Assembly: GCA_031772625.1 (NCBI GenBank)
Contig: CM062818.1
Coordinates: 1,278,304,277-1,278,368,276, forward strand
DNA: 64,000 nt
Direction of reading: 5' to 3'
Source of the DNA: Pinus tabuliformis
Lineage: Eukaryota > Streptophyta > Pinopsida > Pinales > Pinaceae
The notes beneath the pieces were generated by a model. That model was not told where the DNA came from. It saw only the letters and a list, made by a program, of their open reading frames with translations, and made no database searches. Made by a program: the position numbers and the translations under genes. This document shows, piece after piece, positions 44,018 to 56,008 of the stretch (the stretch's first letter is position 1; each line of letters opens with the position of its first letter).

Positions 44018-47000
44018 AGTAATTGTACTGAAGTCCACATAATGCTTCACCCTACATCAAGAACATGGAAAATTTGAATTTAGATGAGAAGCATGATGAT
44101 TGTCTTTTCAAATTGGAGAGTAGCCACTTTTAAGCTGCGGTTGCACTCTTTTGCCGTGAGGCTGCACCCACTCAGAGATCCACGGGCCGCTAGAATTTCA
44201 TACAGAGCTAAACAAAAATGTCTTTATGATATCGTACGATATGCTTCAATATATGGGTGACAGGACAAGGCCATGAAAATTTTATTGCTTAGCTTTTAAT
44301 AGACATAATCTCGGCTCATTTTCATGGCTTCATCCTCGGCCATGAAAATGGAACTGCTCATAAAGTTTTCGACTTTTTGCGTCCGATACTGTTGAAAGAA
44401 GACAATCATTGCGTCTGATTCATTGAGATTCATATACCAACATTACACGAAACTTGAGTTTAAATGGCAAACACCTTTTCATAATTCCATTGCAGACCAG
44501 GGAAATAGTACGACGTCGTAAAGCTTTTTTCTTTTTGAGTGTCAGAGTGGGGTGCATGGATTAAAATTGAACACATCAGAGTCCTTCAGAGGGTCTCTGG
44601 CACGTTAGAGAAGTAGGGAGAAAATTTTACAAGTCTAAAAAAATTTAAAAATTGATTTTTGTCATTTAAAAAAAAATTGGAATAATATCTTCAAATTTTT
44701 TACGAAGTGCTGTCAAATTGTCAATCTTTTATTTAAATTTCATTTTTCGTGAAATTAGAATTTTAGGAATGTTGAACTTGTAAATTTCTTTTCATGTTAA
44801 AACTTAAATCCCATTTCAAAAACTCCCATTTCAAAAACAACAATTTCCTTTTGAGTTGTTTTTTCTAATTGTGCATATGGTGCAACTTCTTATTAATTAT
44901 TATGTCACAATTACCTTTTGAAACCATTATATTTGGCAGTTTCTCAGTTTCTCCCATTTCAAAAACATCAGTGTCTTTTTGAGTCGTTTTTCTAATTGTG
45001 CATATGATTCTTATTAATTATTATGTTACAATTACCATTTGATACCATTACATTTGGTGGTTTCAATTGAGAGCGACTAGATGTCAATATGGGCCATGTA
45101 TTAGGTTTGTAATTTCACTGGGTTGTGCCTGAAGGCTGCCCAAAGCAAGGTTTGACGACGATTTAAGCTGGAGAGGAGCATAGATTCATCATTCAGCAAA
45201 CGCCTATCAAGCAAGGTTTAAGCACGATTTATGCTTGGAGAGGAGAACATTCAACATGTCCCTAACATACTCGATTTGATTTGTTTGGGGATTCCCAATT
45301 CCTGGTATGTTTTCATATTAAAAAAGGAGATACCAAAAACATATACACCTTTGTACACTCTTTTGTTGAATCCTAAACATGTTTAGAATTTTACTGAATT
45401 TTTTCATTCATGCAATAAACTTAAATTTGATTGAGCTACTTGTATATTGGCTTCAACGTTCTGGTCACAAAAATTTCCTACAAAATTAATCCTTATCTGA
45501 AATGGAGAGGGAATATAGGTCTCCTGTTTATCCATTAATGGTAAATGCATGCGATTATTAGTTATGGCTCATATAAGACCTGCCTTATGCACAACATCCA
45601 TGGGGTTGTTGTTCCACCATTCTCCTGTGAAAAAATAAAAAGAAATTTGAAAATAATTCACTGTTGTCAATTGAATTGCTCTTTTTTTTTATGCTTTTCA
45701 TTATAGAAGTGCGACCTGAATATGTGCCCTTCTAAATAAAATTAAGACATGCCCTTCAAATTTGATCAATGGTGGGGTGATCGGAGATTCATTTACTAAC
45801 ACAAGCAAATTGGGATTTGAATGGGAAACAACAGCTTTTCAAAATAGAAAGCAAGTACGTTTATGGTGGGGTTCAGGAATAGAATTTGAGGAGTAAATTT
45901 GTTTTTCACAAATTGATTTATCAGTTAAATATAATAAAAAATCACCAAAAAAAAATTGTTAAAATTGTAAAATAAATCAGAAAAGTGTGAAAACCATAGT
46001 GATTCTGTTTTGAAATTCCAACCATACTGGGACTCTCCTTTACTAAAAGAACTCGAAACGATCCTCAGAATTTTATCGGTATCGGTGTGGTCAATCAGAT
46101 ACATACATTGTGTACTGTATTCTTAACTTTAGAGGTAGATGTTGTTAAATCTGATTTTCTTGAAATGATAGATTATTATAAATAGTTTTAATTACCTAAT
46201 TAAATAAACAATTGTTTTGTTCCCAATTAAAATTAAAATTAAAATTTTTAAATGTTTGAAATATATTACATCATTTTGTCTCGATGAAAAAACATAATAT
46301 ATAGTTTGGTTAAAAAACTTTTTTAATATAAAAACCAAAACCATATAATTAATACAATTTTTTTTCCAACAAAAATTATCACTTTTACCTTTTATCTCAT
46401 AAACATATGTGATTAACCGTCTATTTTTCTTCTTATACTGAACAATAAATTTAATTGTTAATAGATTATTAACGTTTATACATTGCATACTTATTATCAA
46501 TCTTAATATGTCCTGTAATAATGTTATATCCTTTTTTATTACAGGGAGCAATAAATTTTCTCAGATTATTAACTTTTTGACGCATTATATAGTTTTTTTA
46601 AAAATATTCACAGATTTTTGAAACTCACGTCTCTTTTTCCCCTTTTCTTTTTAACACTCGAAAATTGGCTATGAAGCAGTGCGATCAGATGTGCAAAGGA
46701 AGATGGGGCCTGCAACTGAAACTCTACCATGCTTTTCGAAGATGTGAGAGAGCAAGATACAACCAGAGAGGCCAAAATAATCCAAAATCATGAAATAGTA
46801 GTGTGGGATTCTGTTTTTGGTACAGAGTTTAAACATTTTATGTTGGAATATGACCCCGGATAGTATCTCAATGCTTAAATCTCGATTCATATATCTATTA
46901 AAATTACTATTAATTTATTGTGTTATTTACAAAAGATTTTATACAGAAATTCATTTTCCATCGAATTAATGTTTCTTTCCAATCCTACGTTTATGAGAAA

Positions 47001-47026
47001 AATGATCATATGATATTGTTTTATGT
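44018..47026. other. 3 kb without a recognised gene
   Basis: Mostly AT-rich. Around 44140-44560 it is less AT-rich and could hold intron or leader of the exon at 43741-44013. A 40-codon plus-strand frame at 46671-46793, rich in Cys, Arg and Gln, has no known relative and I do not call it. Confidence 0.4.
45145..45249 (+). repeat. Tandem duplicate GCAAGGTTT unit
   Basis: GCAAGGTTTGACGACGATTT... (45145-45180) and GCAAGGTTTAAGCACGATTT... (45211-45249) are diverged copies, each ending GGAGAGGAG. Confidence 0.8.
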
Positions 47027-47395
47027 ACTTCAATAATATTGCATAGCTATGGCTTTATGGAGTTATTTGTATATGGTTAATTAATGTTGCTTTCCCATCT
47101 ACGTTTATAGGAAAAATGATCATATGATATTGTTTTGTTTTCTCTACTTCAATAATATTCCATAGCTTCAATAATATTCCACCCCTACGGTTTTAGGGAG
47201 TTATTTGTATATTGTTAATGCATTATAGCTTCAATAATATTCCATCCCTATGGTTTTAGGGAGTTATTTGTATATTGTTAATGCATTATAGCTTCAATAA
47301 TATTCCATCCCTATGGTTTAGGAAGTTATTTGTATATTGTTAATGCATTAGTTTTTACGGAGTTATTTGTATATTGCTAATGGATTAGCTTTTAC
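47027..47395 (+). repeat. 63-bp tandem array
   Basis: Units starting GCTTCAATAATATTCCA at 47165, 47228 and 47291 are nearly identical and exactly 63 bp apart. Diverged partial units flank them on both sides (GGAGTTATTTGTATAT also near 47058 and 47358). Confidence 0.93.
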
Positions 47396-47399
47396 GGTT

Positions 47400-47475
47400 T
47401 TTTTTTTTCCTTTAAACTAGTTTATAGTAAATTTTTTTTTTTCTAAGAAATTTTTTTTTTTTTTTTTTTTGAGAA
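47400..47475. repeat. Poly-T tracts
   Basis: Three T runs of roughly 10 to 20 bases, split by short A-containing spacers. Confidence 0.8.
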
Positions 47476-47662
47476 ATTAGTAATTGTTATTGAAGATGTT
47501 AAAAAATATATGGCTATAAACTTTATGTAGAGTTTTATGTATAAAGAATTGTTTGTAGAGGAAAAATTTTGGGAGAATGTGATGTGGTGTATAGAGAAGA
47601 TTTTTATGCCATGTTGTTGCATAATATTTTTTTTTAATCTAAAGTAAAAATAATCGTAACCA

Positions 47663-47728
47663 AAACAACTTTGTGTGTGAAACATTGTAGGAGAGAAACA
47701 ACTTTGTGTGTGAAACATTGTAAAGGAG
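47663..47728 (+). repeat. 33-bp tandem duplication
   Basis: AAACAACTTTGTGTGTGAAA... occurs at 47663-47695 and again at 47696-47728 with only two or three differences. Confidence 0.93.
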
Positions 47729-49423
47729 AAAACTTGTGTTATGTGGATTTTGTTCACATGGATATTTTGAGAAAAAGATTTCTTGAGAGCTACTATGTAT
47801 TATAAGTATCTTCGTTTCCAATGGATTGAGGGTCTAAACACTTTGATCAACATAGGAGGAAATCAAGTATGATCATTCTCCACGGTTTGGTTTGATCTCT
47901 TATATTCATATCCACGTTTGAGTTGTTTTTTTAATTGTTGATATGATGCTGGGAGACAAGAGAGACACATAGATGATTGGATGGTTATCATACTCTAATG
48001 GAGTTGCCACAAATACATGATATAAATCTGGCAACTTGAAAAAAAAACAGAAACATAGATGTAAAAGTAGAAAAAAAGACTATAGAAAAAAATAATCATA
48101 ATATAACAAAATATACAACCAAAATAAAAAAAATTACATGAAATTCAACTCAAACCTCTCTCATTTACTCAAACCTCCCTTATTTAAAAGAATGAGTTTA
48201 TTAAAATTGTGGTTCTTTACCCTAGAAAGAGGTATGCCCACTAAATTTGATAAGTCTTGCTTTAAAAAGGAAGACAATGAAAACCTGATAAATTTAGAAT
48301 AATGTGTTTCCCAAACATCCTGAACTAATTTAAAACCAAAATACGATTGAAACAAATCCACTGCCACAACATATTCTTCCTTTCGCAGTAAACTTTCTCT
48401 TACAATGTTGACGCAAATTCTAGAAAATATAAATGTATTTCACATAGCATTCTAAAATGAATATTCATAGATAAGCATAAATAAAATGGGCCACTTCGAT
48501 TTTACAATTACAACACAATCTCATCTCATGCAAAAACGTGGAAAAAGAAGTAAAAGAAGCCAGTGTTTATCATCTCTGGTACGAGATAATTTACCCCAGA
48601 TATTAGGTCAAACATTCACATCGATCCCATGTACAAACCAAAGTTTAGGCCCTTCAAAGACTTCATATTTGACTGGACATGATTGTGCGATAACGTCCAC
48701 GTGACACTTCTTTCCATGAATGAAATCATTGCGAGACTACCCAAAGAATCTTTTGACGTCTCATGCCTCCTCATAATCATGCGCTTCCTCATGGCTAAGG
48801 GCATCTCCATGCCTCTATATGAAACGTGTGAAAAGTGGAAGTAGCTGTGAAATGAAACATAGACGAATGACAATTTCGAAGTGGTTCGTTAAAGAATGAG
48901 GATGCTTTTGATTCCAAACCCATTTCGAAGTGGTTTGTTAAAGAGTGAAGATGCTTTTGATGCCAAACACTAAGAGAACCATGATGTCATCCAACTGTTT
49001 CAAAATTGATGGAAAATCTTGCTTTAAAGTCTAGCATTCAACCAAACATGTGTAGGGAAGGAGGTCATTCACTTGTTTAATGTGGGGATCTAAGTTTTAT
49101 GGTAACTGTGAGGTTTTGTGGGTGGCTAAGGTTAGGAGAGGACAACTCATGCCTCATCAGGTTGAAATATCATGTGAGATCCATGTCCGAGAAAGTGAGT
49201 GCATATAGATTACATGAGGAAAATGCCTTATAATGTAATCAATTTTGATGATAGATTTGTGCACTTGGAGGGTCTATAGTAATATAATGGTTATCAAATA
49301 AAGTTGATGGTTGTGGAGAATCGAACAAGTTACATCCTAAATATATGGTTTCCAAAGAGATTAAGAAGTGTATTTGTATGATAAAAATATACCCAATAGT
49401 CATTTAACAAAATAAAATACCAC
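47729..49423. other. No secure gene; short open stretch near 48.7-48.85 kb
   Basis: A plus-strand frame near 48648-48843 contains MNEIIARLPKES and IIMRFLMAKGISMPLYE before a stop. It resembles retroelement-associated hypothetical plant proteins only vaguely. Short direct duplication near 48885-48965 (CATTTCGAAGTGGTT.GTTAAAGA twice). Otherwise AT-rich. Confidence 0.4.
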
Positions 49424-49428
49424 AACAT

Positions 49429-49771
49429 TTTTTATTTTTTGAGAGAGAATATGAGAGAAATAAATATAATAAGCACACACATAACAAGAAAGCATTCAAA
49501 CTATGTACACCATGATTTATTTTGGAAAACACCAATTAAGGAAAAACTAGCCAACAATAAATCTATTATTGTCTTTGGCTAAAACACATCTAGGTTGGCT
49601 AACAACCTAAGCTTTCACTACTCAACTATGGCTCAATACAATGGAGTATTCCCATGCATTTTAATCACTTAACTACATATAATATGACAAGCTAAATACC
49701 ATGAGTCGCCTGGGTTAACTACAATTGTTGACACAACCTTAACTCCACCATAGGGTCAAGTTTATCTAACA
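49429..49771 (-). repeat. 3' LTR of the 3.5-kb element
   Basis: Aligns with 52622-52973 (GAGAGAAATAAAT, TGTACACCATGAT, CAATACAATGGAG, GTCAAGTTTAT.TAACA). Its outer end begins TT rather than TG. Confidence 0.85.
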
Positions 49772-50539
49772 ATACCTCCTTTAAACTTGACTTTGTCTTT
49801 CCTTGACCATATCTAGCCAAACTAGCAAAGTGAGCCAACACCACTCATCTCCAGGCCCTACCCAATCAACGTCATTGCATTTGAGATGTTGTCTTAGCTC
49901 AACATGCTTCATCATGCTCCCCTACATAATCTAGGTCTAGATCCATACTTTACCAGTGATTTAAAAAAGATACACATGCCTCACAAGTCTTGGAGTTGTA
50001 TAGCCATTTACATGAAAATTTGACAACTCCATTAATAATTATTTTTAAATTTTTACTATCATGACCTTAAGCCACCATTGTCTCACTTGTGCCACAAGTA
50101 ACTTGTTTCCATGCAACTTTCTCTACTTCCCATGCCCCAAATAACCATTTCTTCAAAACGATGCATCTCGCCTTGTGAGACTGATATCAACATCTAGCTT
50201 CTGGAAGGCACTCTTGTTTTCATTTGTGTGAAGCATTACAGGCTTGTGCACTAGTAGCATCTCATATTCTTTTCTTGGACAACCAAGATCCATTGAATAG
50301 ATGGCGCTAAAAAACTAGTTCGGCATAGAGAAAATGTTGTCCTCAATGCAACTGTTGAGGGTCAAGGACAATTTCATCAACACATCACTAATAATACTGA
50401 TTTGGTTGCCATAACTCATGGGCACTCTCATTCCCAAGAATTCATTGAATAAATTTTGAACTTCACCTACCATTTCTGATCTGAATTGGATCATTATATT
50501 ATTTTTCATCCATCTCGATGCATTTATAGTGGAAAAAGT

Positions 50540-51350
50540 GGAGGAATCAGCACATGGACCGTTTTTCCCGGCAGGAGCCTGGTTGCCAAAAAAAGGTCTG
50601 AAACCTTCTAGGATGATTTTGAGGTATCAAATGATGTTTTTTGGGAGAAAACTTTACTGCCAAAGTGTAGCACCTTTTCATGTTATTCTACACATAGAGA
50701 GATTTCCGATGACACAAGAATCAAGTCAATCAGAGTTCGTATGTAAACGTTATGCCACTCAGAAGTTGACCTTCCTGTTTTCACACCTATAGTTTATGAG
50801 GATGTTGCGTTAGCCCCCATTATTCATGGAAAATGGGATATCCATGCTTTCTTGATGTAATAAACTCTATAAGAGTCTATTTTGTAACTCTAGTTAAGAG
50901 TTGATGTAGTCAAACTTAACCACTAGTAGGCTATGGGGTTGTGTTATAACGGGGCCACTAGGAGGAAGAGGCATTCCATTATTTTGAGAGAATTTTGTTC
51001 CATACTTGAGAAAAGATAGCCATGAGAGATAGGAGGTAGAGAACATAGAGAGGATTTTTGCACTATATCAACCTACAGGCCACAAACATTACTTCTTTGT
51101 ATCTACAACCATATTTCCAAACAAAGAAAGAGAGCAAAGCGGCATCACCTTCCAACCAAGTTTTCTCTAGAAAGGGTTTTTGAGAGAGCATATCCTATGT
51201 ATTATGTGTTTGTGAGCTTATTTTGTCATTATTTACTTTTTTGCTTGATTTACTTTTACATACATGCACTAATTACAATTAATTTTATAGATCTAGAAAT
51301 TAAATAAAACTGTAATAGTGTAGAACCTCATATTTTTAATATAATATTAT
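50540..51350 (+). repeat. Partial LTR-element copy, inverted relative to 54.0-54.86 kb
   Basis: Matches the reverse complement of about 54030-54860 over several hundred bases (TTTTGAGG.ATCAAA, CACTCAGA.GTTGACCTTC, GGGGCCACTAGGAGGA). It covers the end of an internal region and an LTR-like part starting near 50804. It sits inside the 3.5-kb element. Confidence 0.75.
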
Positions 51351-52607
51351 GAGTTTGTTGTGACGAACTGTCAAGAGGAATATCCATGGTAGTTTACTTA
51401 TCAATCTCAATCATCACCATAGTAATCCTCCCATCACACTGACTCACAACCTCAACAACCCATCATCAAACACAGAAAAGTATATTAGAGCAATGACGAA
51501 GTTGTCAATTTTTTTTTTTTTTTTGATGTCATGGTCACATGAAACATTTAACAAAATGAGAATTTGACTCACACCCACACCATGAAATGAAACTAAAAGC
51601 TATGATAAAGAATTCAATGGTGTGTATCTAACTAAGGAAGGAAGCTCTCCTTCTGCATGGTCATCATTCTCTGTTATGGCTATTTCCGTTACCACAACGG
51701 ATCCCTTGTATTGAGTCACTTGCATGGCTCTTATTTTCTTCTATTCTCCTCCACCAATGCCTCCTAGTAGTGATCATCCTACTCACAGTGCTTAATAACA
51801 TGTTGGCATCCACTGTCCTCACTACATTTCATCACACAGGCATTTCCCATAACCTCTAAAGTTATATGAGCACATCTCAATATCAAATGAATCTCTTGTG
51901 AGAGCCCAGGTTTGTTCAACTCATTCTCTCGTTAAATAATTCTAAGGGATACTAATTTAGATTTGGCAACTTCAAAGCAGAGAAACAACTTGAGTTGGAG
52001 GAAATAGTTTATTTCTTCCTCCCCCTTCTCCATTATGATTTATTTCAACCTTGGGATGCTCCACTTGTGCTTGCATATTCTCCATGGATAGTACTCTTAC
52101 ATTTGATTCCTTCTCCTCGTCGATCCATTGCTTAACCAACCCTACTAGTTTTTGTAACAAGCCATTACTAAAGTAACCCTACTAGTTTTTGTAATGAGCA
52201 ATTGGTCAACCAAACCTGGTAGTTTGTGCAATGATATCCTTTATTGGGGACACTCCATCAATGGGAACAATTTCATGAGAACAAACAACCAATGCATACA
52301 TGCTATTCTCACCACCAAGAACTATCATGTCCACAAGAACACAAAATCTTCGTAACTTTGTGATATGGTAGTGTACAAGTGCTCTTTATGAGAAGAAAAT
52401 GCACACATTTACCTTGAATACAATGGGTTTAAAACTCACTTCCTCCTTTTTGTATAAATCGTCATATGAGTCCTTAGATTATCCTTCTTCCTTTTCTTCA
52501 AAACCTAAATGTCTTTTTTTCATTCTCCTTGTTATGACCTGGATCTTCCTTCAGGGATTCTCTCTCTGCAAATCATGGGCTTTCCTGGGCCAATCTTGCC
52601 AACCAAA

Positions 52608-52619
52608 GCTTTGATACCA
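52608..52619 (-). other. Primer-binding site of the 3.5-kb element
   Basis: Minus strand reads TGGTATCAAAGC, a common variant of the iMet PBS, two bases inside the 5' LTR. Confidence 0.88.
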
Positions 52620-52621
52620 CT

Positions 52622-52973
52622 TGTTATTCTCTTAGAGATAATATGAGAGAAATAAATGTAATAATCACACACATAGAGACAAGACATTCAAACCATGTAC
52701 ACCATGATATCCCCTGGAACACCCTAAGTAGGGTAAAACCAACCATCAATAGATCTATTATTTTCCTTGGCTAAAACACAACCAAGGTGGCCAACAACTT
52801 GGGCTTTTACTACTCAACCCTGGCACAATACAATGGAGAATCCCCAAACCTTTTAATATCTTAACTAGATGTAATACCATGAGTCACCAATACCAGATGC
52901 CCAAAAACCATAGCAGTTAGCCACGACTATTGACACAACCTCAACTTCACCATTAGGTCAAGTTTATATAACA
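52622..52973 (-). repeat. 5' LTR of the 3.5-kb element
   Basis: Pairs with 49429-49771. It contains an extra ~26-bp patch (52888-52913) that matches the ~150-bp monomer family rather than the other LTR. Confidence 0.85.
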
Positions 52974-52978
52974 AACAT

Positions 52979-54029
52979 ATCAAGCATACATGGTGACAAG
53001 TTACATGGAGATAAAAATTAGTTGAAAAAATCTCCTTTAAACATAAATAACTTTAAAGTTAAAAAAAAATCAAGATGAGGTTAAACACACAATGGCATTG
53101 TCGTGAAGATGATGTGATAAGCTTAGGGAATAATAACAATGATAGAAAATTATTTCAATAAACTTTTGTTATAAATAATTACAAAATCATGAACACATTG
53201 ATTCAATTGTTAGTTGGAGAGAGAGATTTGAAATGTTATGTGGTAGGCCTTTTCTCCGTTATTTTGGGTAGGGAGGTGGGTATCCTATTCCTTCACAAAC
53301 ATAATTAGGTGATAGGTCTTTCTCTATGTTAGCCTTGTGAGAATTTATAACCCTTATGATGATGGATTAATGTAAAAACAAATTAGAAACAATTACACTA
53401 GATGGATGGAAGGAAGGATATGCATAGGCTCCACAGGAAAAAACTATAATAATAATAAAAATATTTCTATAAAGCTATTTCTCTTTTGAGCCATCTTGCA
53501 TTGAACTCATGACCCTACAGGAATTATACATTTAATAACAGTACAAATTATTTTGATATAAATTCAATGTGAGGTTCTAGATGTGGATAAAATAGAGAAA
53601 TGTAATTCTTACCCATATTTCAAAGATATTGTTATTAGTGAGGCAAATCGACAATTTAAAATATATCTTACCTTAATGTTCTTTACATCTTGTATGCATC
53701 CAAAGATCAGGAAGGTGTTGTTTTTAAAAATATAACTTAACTTAGCATTGCGTACATCTGAAGAAGGATGTGTGTTCTCTATTGGGATCAATAGGAATTG
53801 TTGAAGGGTAGGAGGAAAGCGTTCCCTCTGGTGTGTTAGACCCTTCCTTATGACATACTTGTGAAGATGACTAGCCTTTACCCTATATGGACATGAAACA
53901 TGCAAAAATCACCTTTAAAAAATATGGATGTAAAAAACATACAAAAACCCTTAAGTTAGATGAATATATCCAATGATCCATAAACTTCTATGGATATTCT
54001 ACTAGATATTTTACCACAAGAGATCTAAT
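52979..54029. other. No recognised gene
   Basis: AT-rich. The minus-strand frame at 53609-53905 has no recognisable family. Non-coding as far as I can see. Confidence 0.4.
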
Positions 54030-55846
54030 AAGATATACTTAAAAATATAGGATCTACGCAATTACGAATTTATTTCTCTTTGGATTTATAGTTTTGTAAG
54101 TTATTATTAATAGCATACGCATGCCAATGAAAATTATGTAGAAATTAGAAAACAACGAAATAGAATCTCTCACACACATTTGATATAAGATATGACCTCG
54201 GAAACCCTTTTGGGAAGAAAATATAGCTAGAAGGTGAGTTCTCTCTGCTTGCTTTCTATGAATAGAAATATCAATGAGTACAAAGAAGTATGGCCTATGG
54301 CCTATAGGCTACTAAAGTGCACAAATATTCTTTGTGTATTCTATCTCCTATCCCTCTAATCTATTTTTCTAAACTATGGAACAAATTCACTCAAAAGAAT
54401 GAAACCCCTTTTCCTCCTAGTGGCCCCGTTATAATGCAACCCAATGGCCTACTAGGAGTTAGGTTTGATTACTTCATATATTAACCAAAGTTACAATATA
54501 GACTCGTATAGAGTCGGCTACATCATAATCATGTGGCTAGACCCTTTACCAAAAATAATAGAGTCTAACATGGTATCCTCTCAAATTATGGTGGTGGAAA
54601 CATGAAGGTCAACATCTGAGTGACATAAGTTTGACATGTGGAATTTGATTGATGTGATTCTTCCACCATGTAAAAGGTTTATATGTGAAAAATAGAAGAA
54701 AAGGTGTGATGCTAAAGTTGTAAAATTTTACCCCCAAGAAGAGTATTTTGATGCCTCAAAATGCTCGAGGAAGGTTTTATAACACAATTTTCCAAACTGA
54801 GACCCATTGATAAAAATAGTCCTAAGAGCCAATTCCTCCACCTTTTCCACTCTAAAAGCATCGAGATAGATGAAAAACAATGTAATTATCCCATTTGGAT
54901 CACACCTTCCCATTTTGTGTGGTGTTTGGTCCCTAAAAACATCTACTAAATGAGGTGAGGAAATTTTTCCTACACCTTCTCTTGGTGTACCATTTAGCTC
55001 TACGTGGAAGTTGTCCTATCAACCCAATCTGCCAAAGTTCATGCTACCCCTATCTTGTAATTATTGACCTCTTCCACAAAATTGTATCTTTCATCAACTC
55101 TGCCTGAGCATCTAGTGCCAAATCCTTTACAAAAGGTAGGACCTGCTCCTCTCCCTGATCTAGCACGGAAGGCTCATAGAGTTTTAGAGATTATACATTC
55201 AAAAGTGAGTAAATGTTCATATATGGTTGTAAATTAAGCTGATAGGAATTATCACTCACATTTTTTAGTATCTCAAAGGGACCATACATCAGAGCCTTTA
55301 TTTTATTACTAGACCCATATAACCTCTCATTCTTTAACTATAGTTATATTGTGTCTCCCACCTTAAACAATATGTTTTTTCTATGTTGATCATGCATGAC
55401 CCTATATTTCTCCTATGACTTCTACATTGTCTCTTGTACTTGTATACTAATATCCCTGGTCTTCTCTATAACTTTTTTAGCATTCAAGTTGTCTCTTGTA
55501 AGATCTTCCTTAACTCCTCCTCACTACCCATATGCAATGTCCAAAGGTCAATATGACACATATCTAAAACAATTTTCTAATGGTGACTTTCCTATAGAAA
55601 TATGGTATGGTATGTTGTAAGAATGTTGTATATACACCATATTTTCATCCCAGGTCATCGAATACTTCACGCAAAAGTTTTACTCACTACTTCTATCTAC
55701 CCATATATATGTGCATCAAATGTTGTAGATATCTTCAATTTTGTGTCCATCGTCTCCCACAATTTAGTCATGAATGATCTAAGGAATATTTTGTCCTTGT
55801 CTGAAATGATGCTCCTTGGTATCCTAAATTCCACCCATACCTATTG
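54030..55846 (-). mobile_element. 3' part of a Ty3/gypsy element (integrase to LTR)
   Basis: Minus-strand translation from 55840 downward gives integrase core residues: RIPRSIISDKDKIF with the second catalytic Asp, then YGQIEVVSKT with the catalytic Glu. The C-terminal YGPFEILK motif follows near 55290, all broken by many stops. It ends at a purine-rich stretch and an LTR-like region beginning TGTTAGACTC at 54570 (minus). The 5' two-thirds are absent, and the integrase is cut at about 55846 where the copia element begins. The LTR part matches 50804-51350 in inverse orientation. Confidence 0.78.
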
Positions 55847-55942
55847 AATATCTGTTTCTCTCTTGTTTTATGTGTTTTCTATGTTTATATTTTTGCAATA
55901 TTTTATGTGTTCCATTGCTCTGTAATATACAATTTTCTAACA
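55847..55942 (+). repeat. Truncated copia 5' LTR
   Basis: Matches the last ~95 bases of the 3' LTR (CTCTCTTGTTTTATGTGTTT... to TTTTCTAACA). About 500 bases are missing on the left. Confidence 0.9.
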
Positions 55943-55944
55943 AC

Positions 55945-55957
55945 TAGTATCAAAGCC
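55945..55957 (+). other. Copia primer-binding site
   Basis: TAGTATCAAAGCC, one change from the TGGTATCAAAGCC primer site, two bases after the LTR end. Confidence 0.85.
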
Positions 55958-56008
55958 GAAGGTCTATTTTGTTGATAAACTTGCAAGAAAGAAGGGTTCC
56001 TCGTTTGA

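Larger units (their letters stand above)
49429..52973 (-). mobile_element. 3.5-kb LTR retrotransposon, mostly non-coding
   Basis: Two ~345-350 bp LTRs with an exact AACAT target duplication (49424-49428 and 52974-52978). On the minus strand the primer site TGGTATCAAAGC (52608-52619) lies inside the right LTR, and a purine tract AAAGGAGGTAT (49772-49783) lies inside the left LTR. No RT or integrase is recognisable. A Glu/Lys/Gln-rich minus frame at 51972-52160 may be a gag remnant. It includes a patch homologous to another element (50540-51350). Best read as a non-autonomous (LARD-like) or heavily deleted element. Confidence 0.85.

Noticed and set aside
46192..46551. 119-codon minus-strand frame
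   Set aside because: Made of Ile/Lys/Asn-rich residues in AT-rich DNA. No domain, and it lies in low-complexity sequence.
46671..46793. 40-codon plus-strand frame with several Cys and Arg
   Set aside because: Too short and without homologue, signal peptide or conserved Cys spacing to support a peptide gene.
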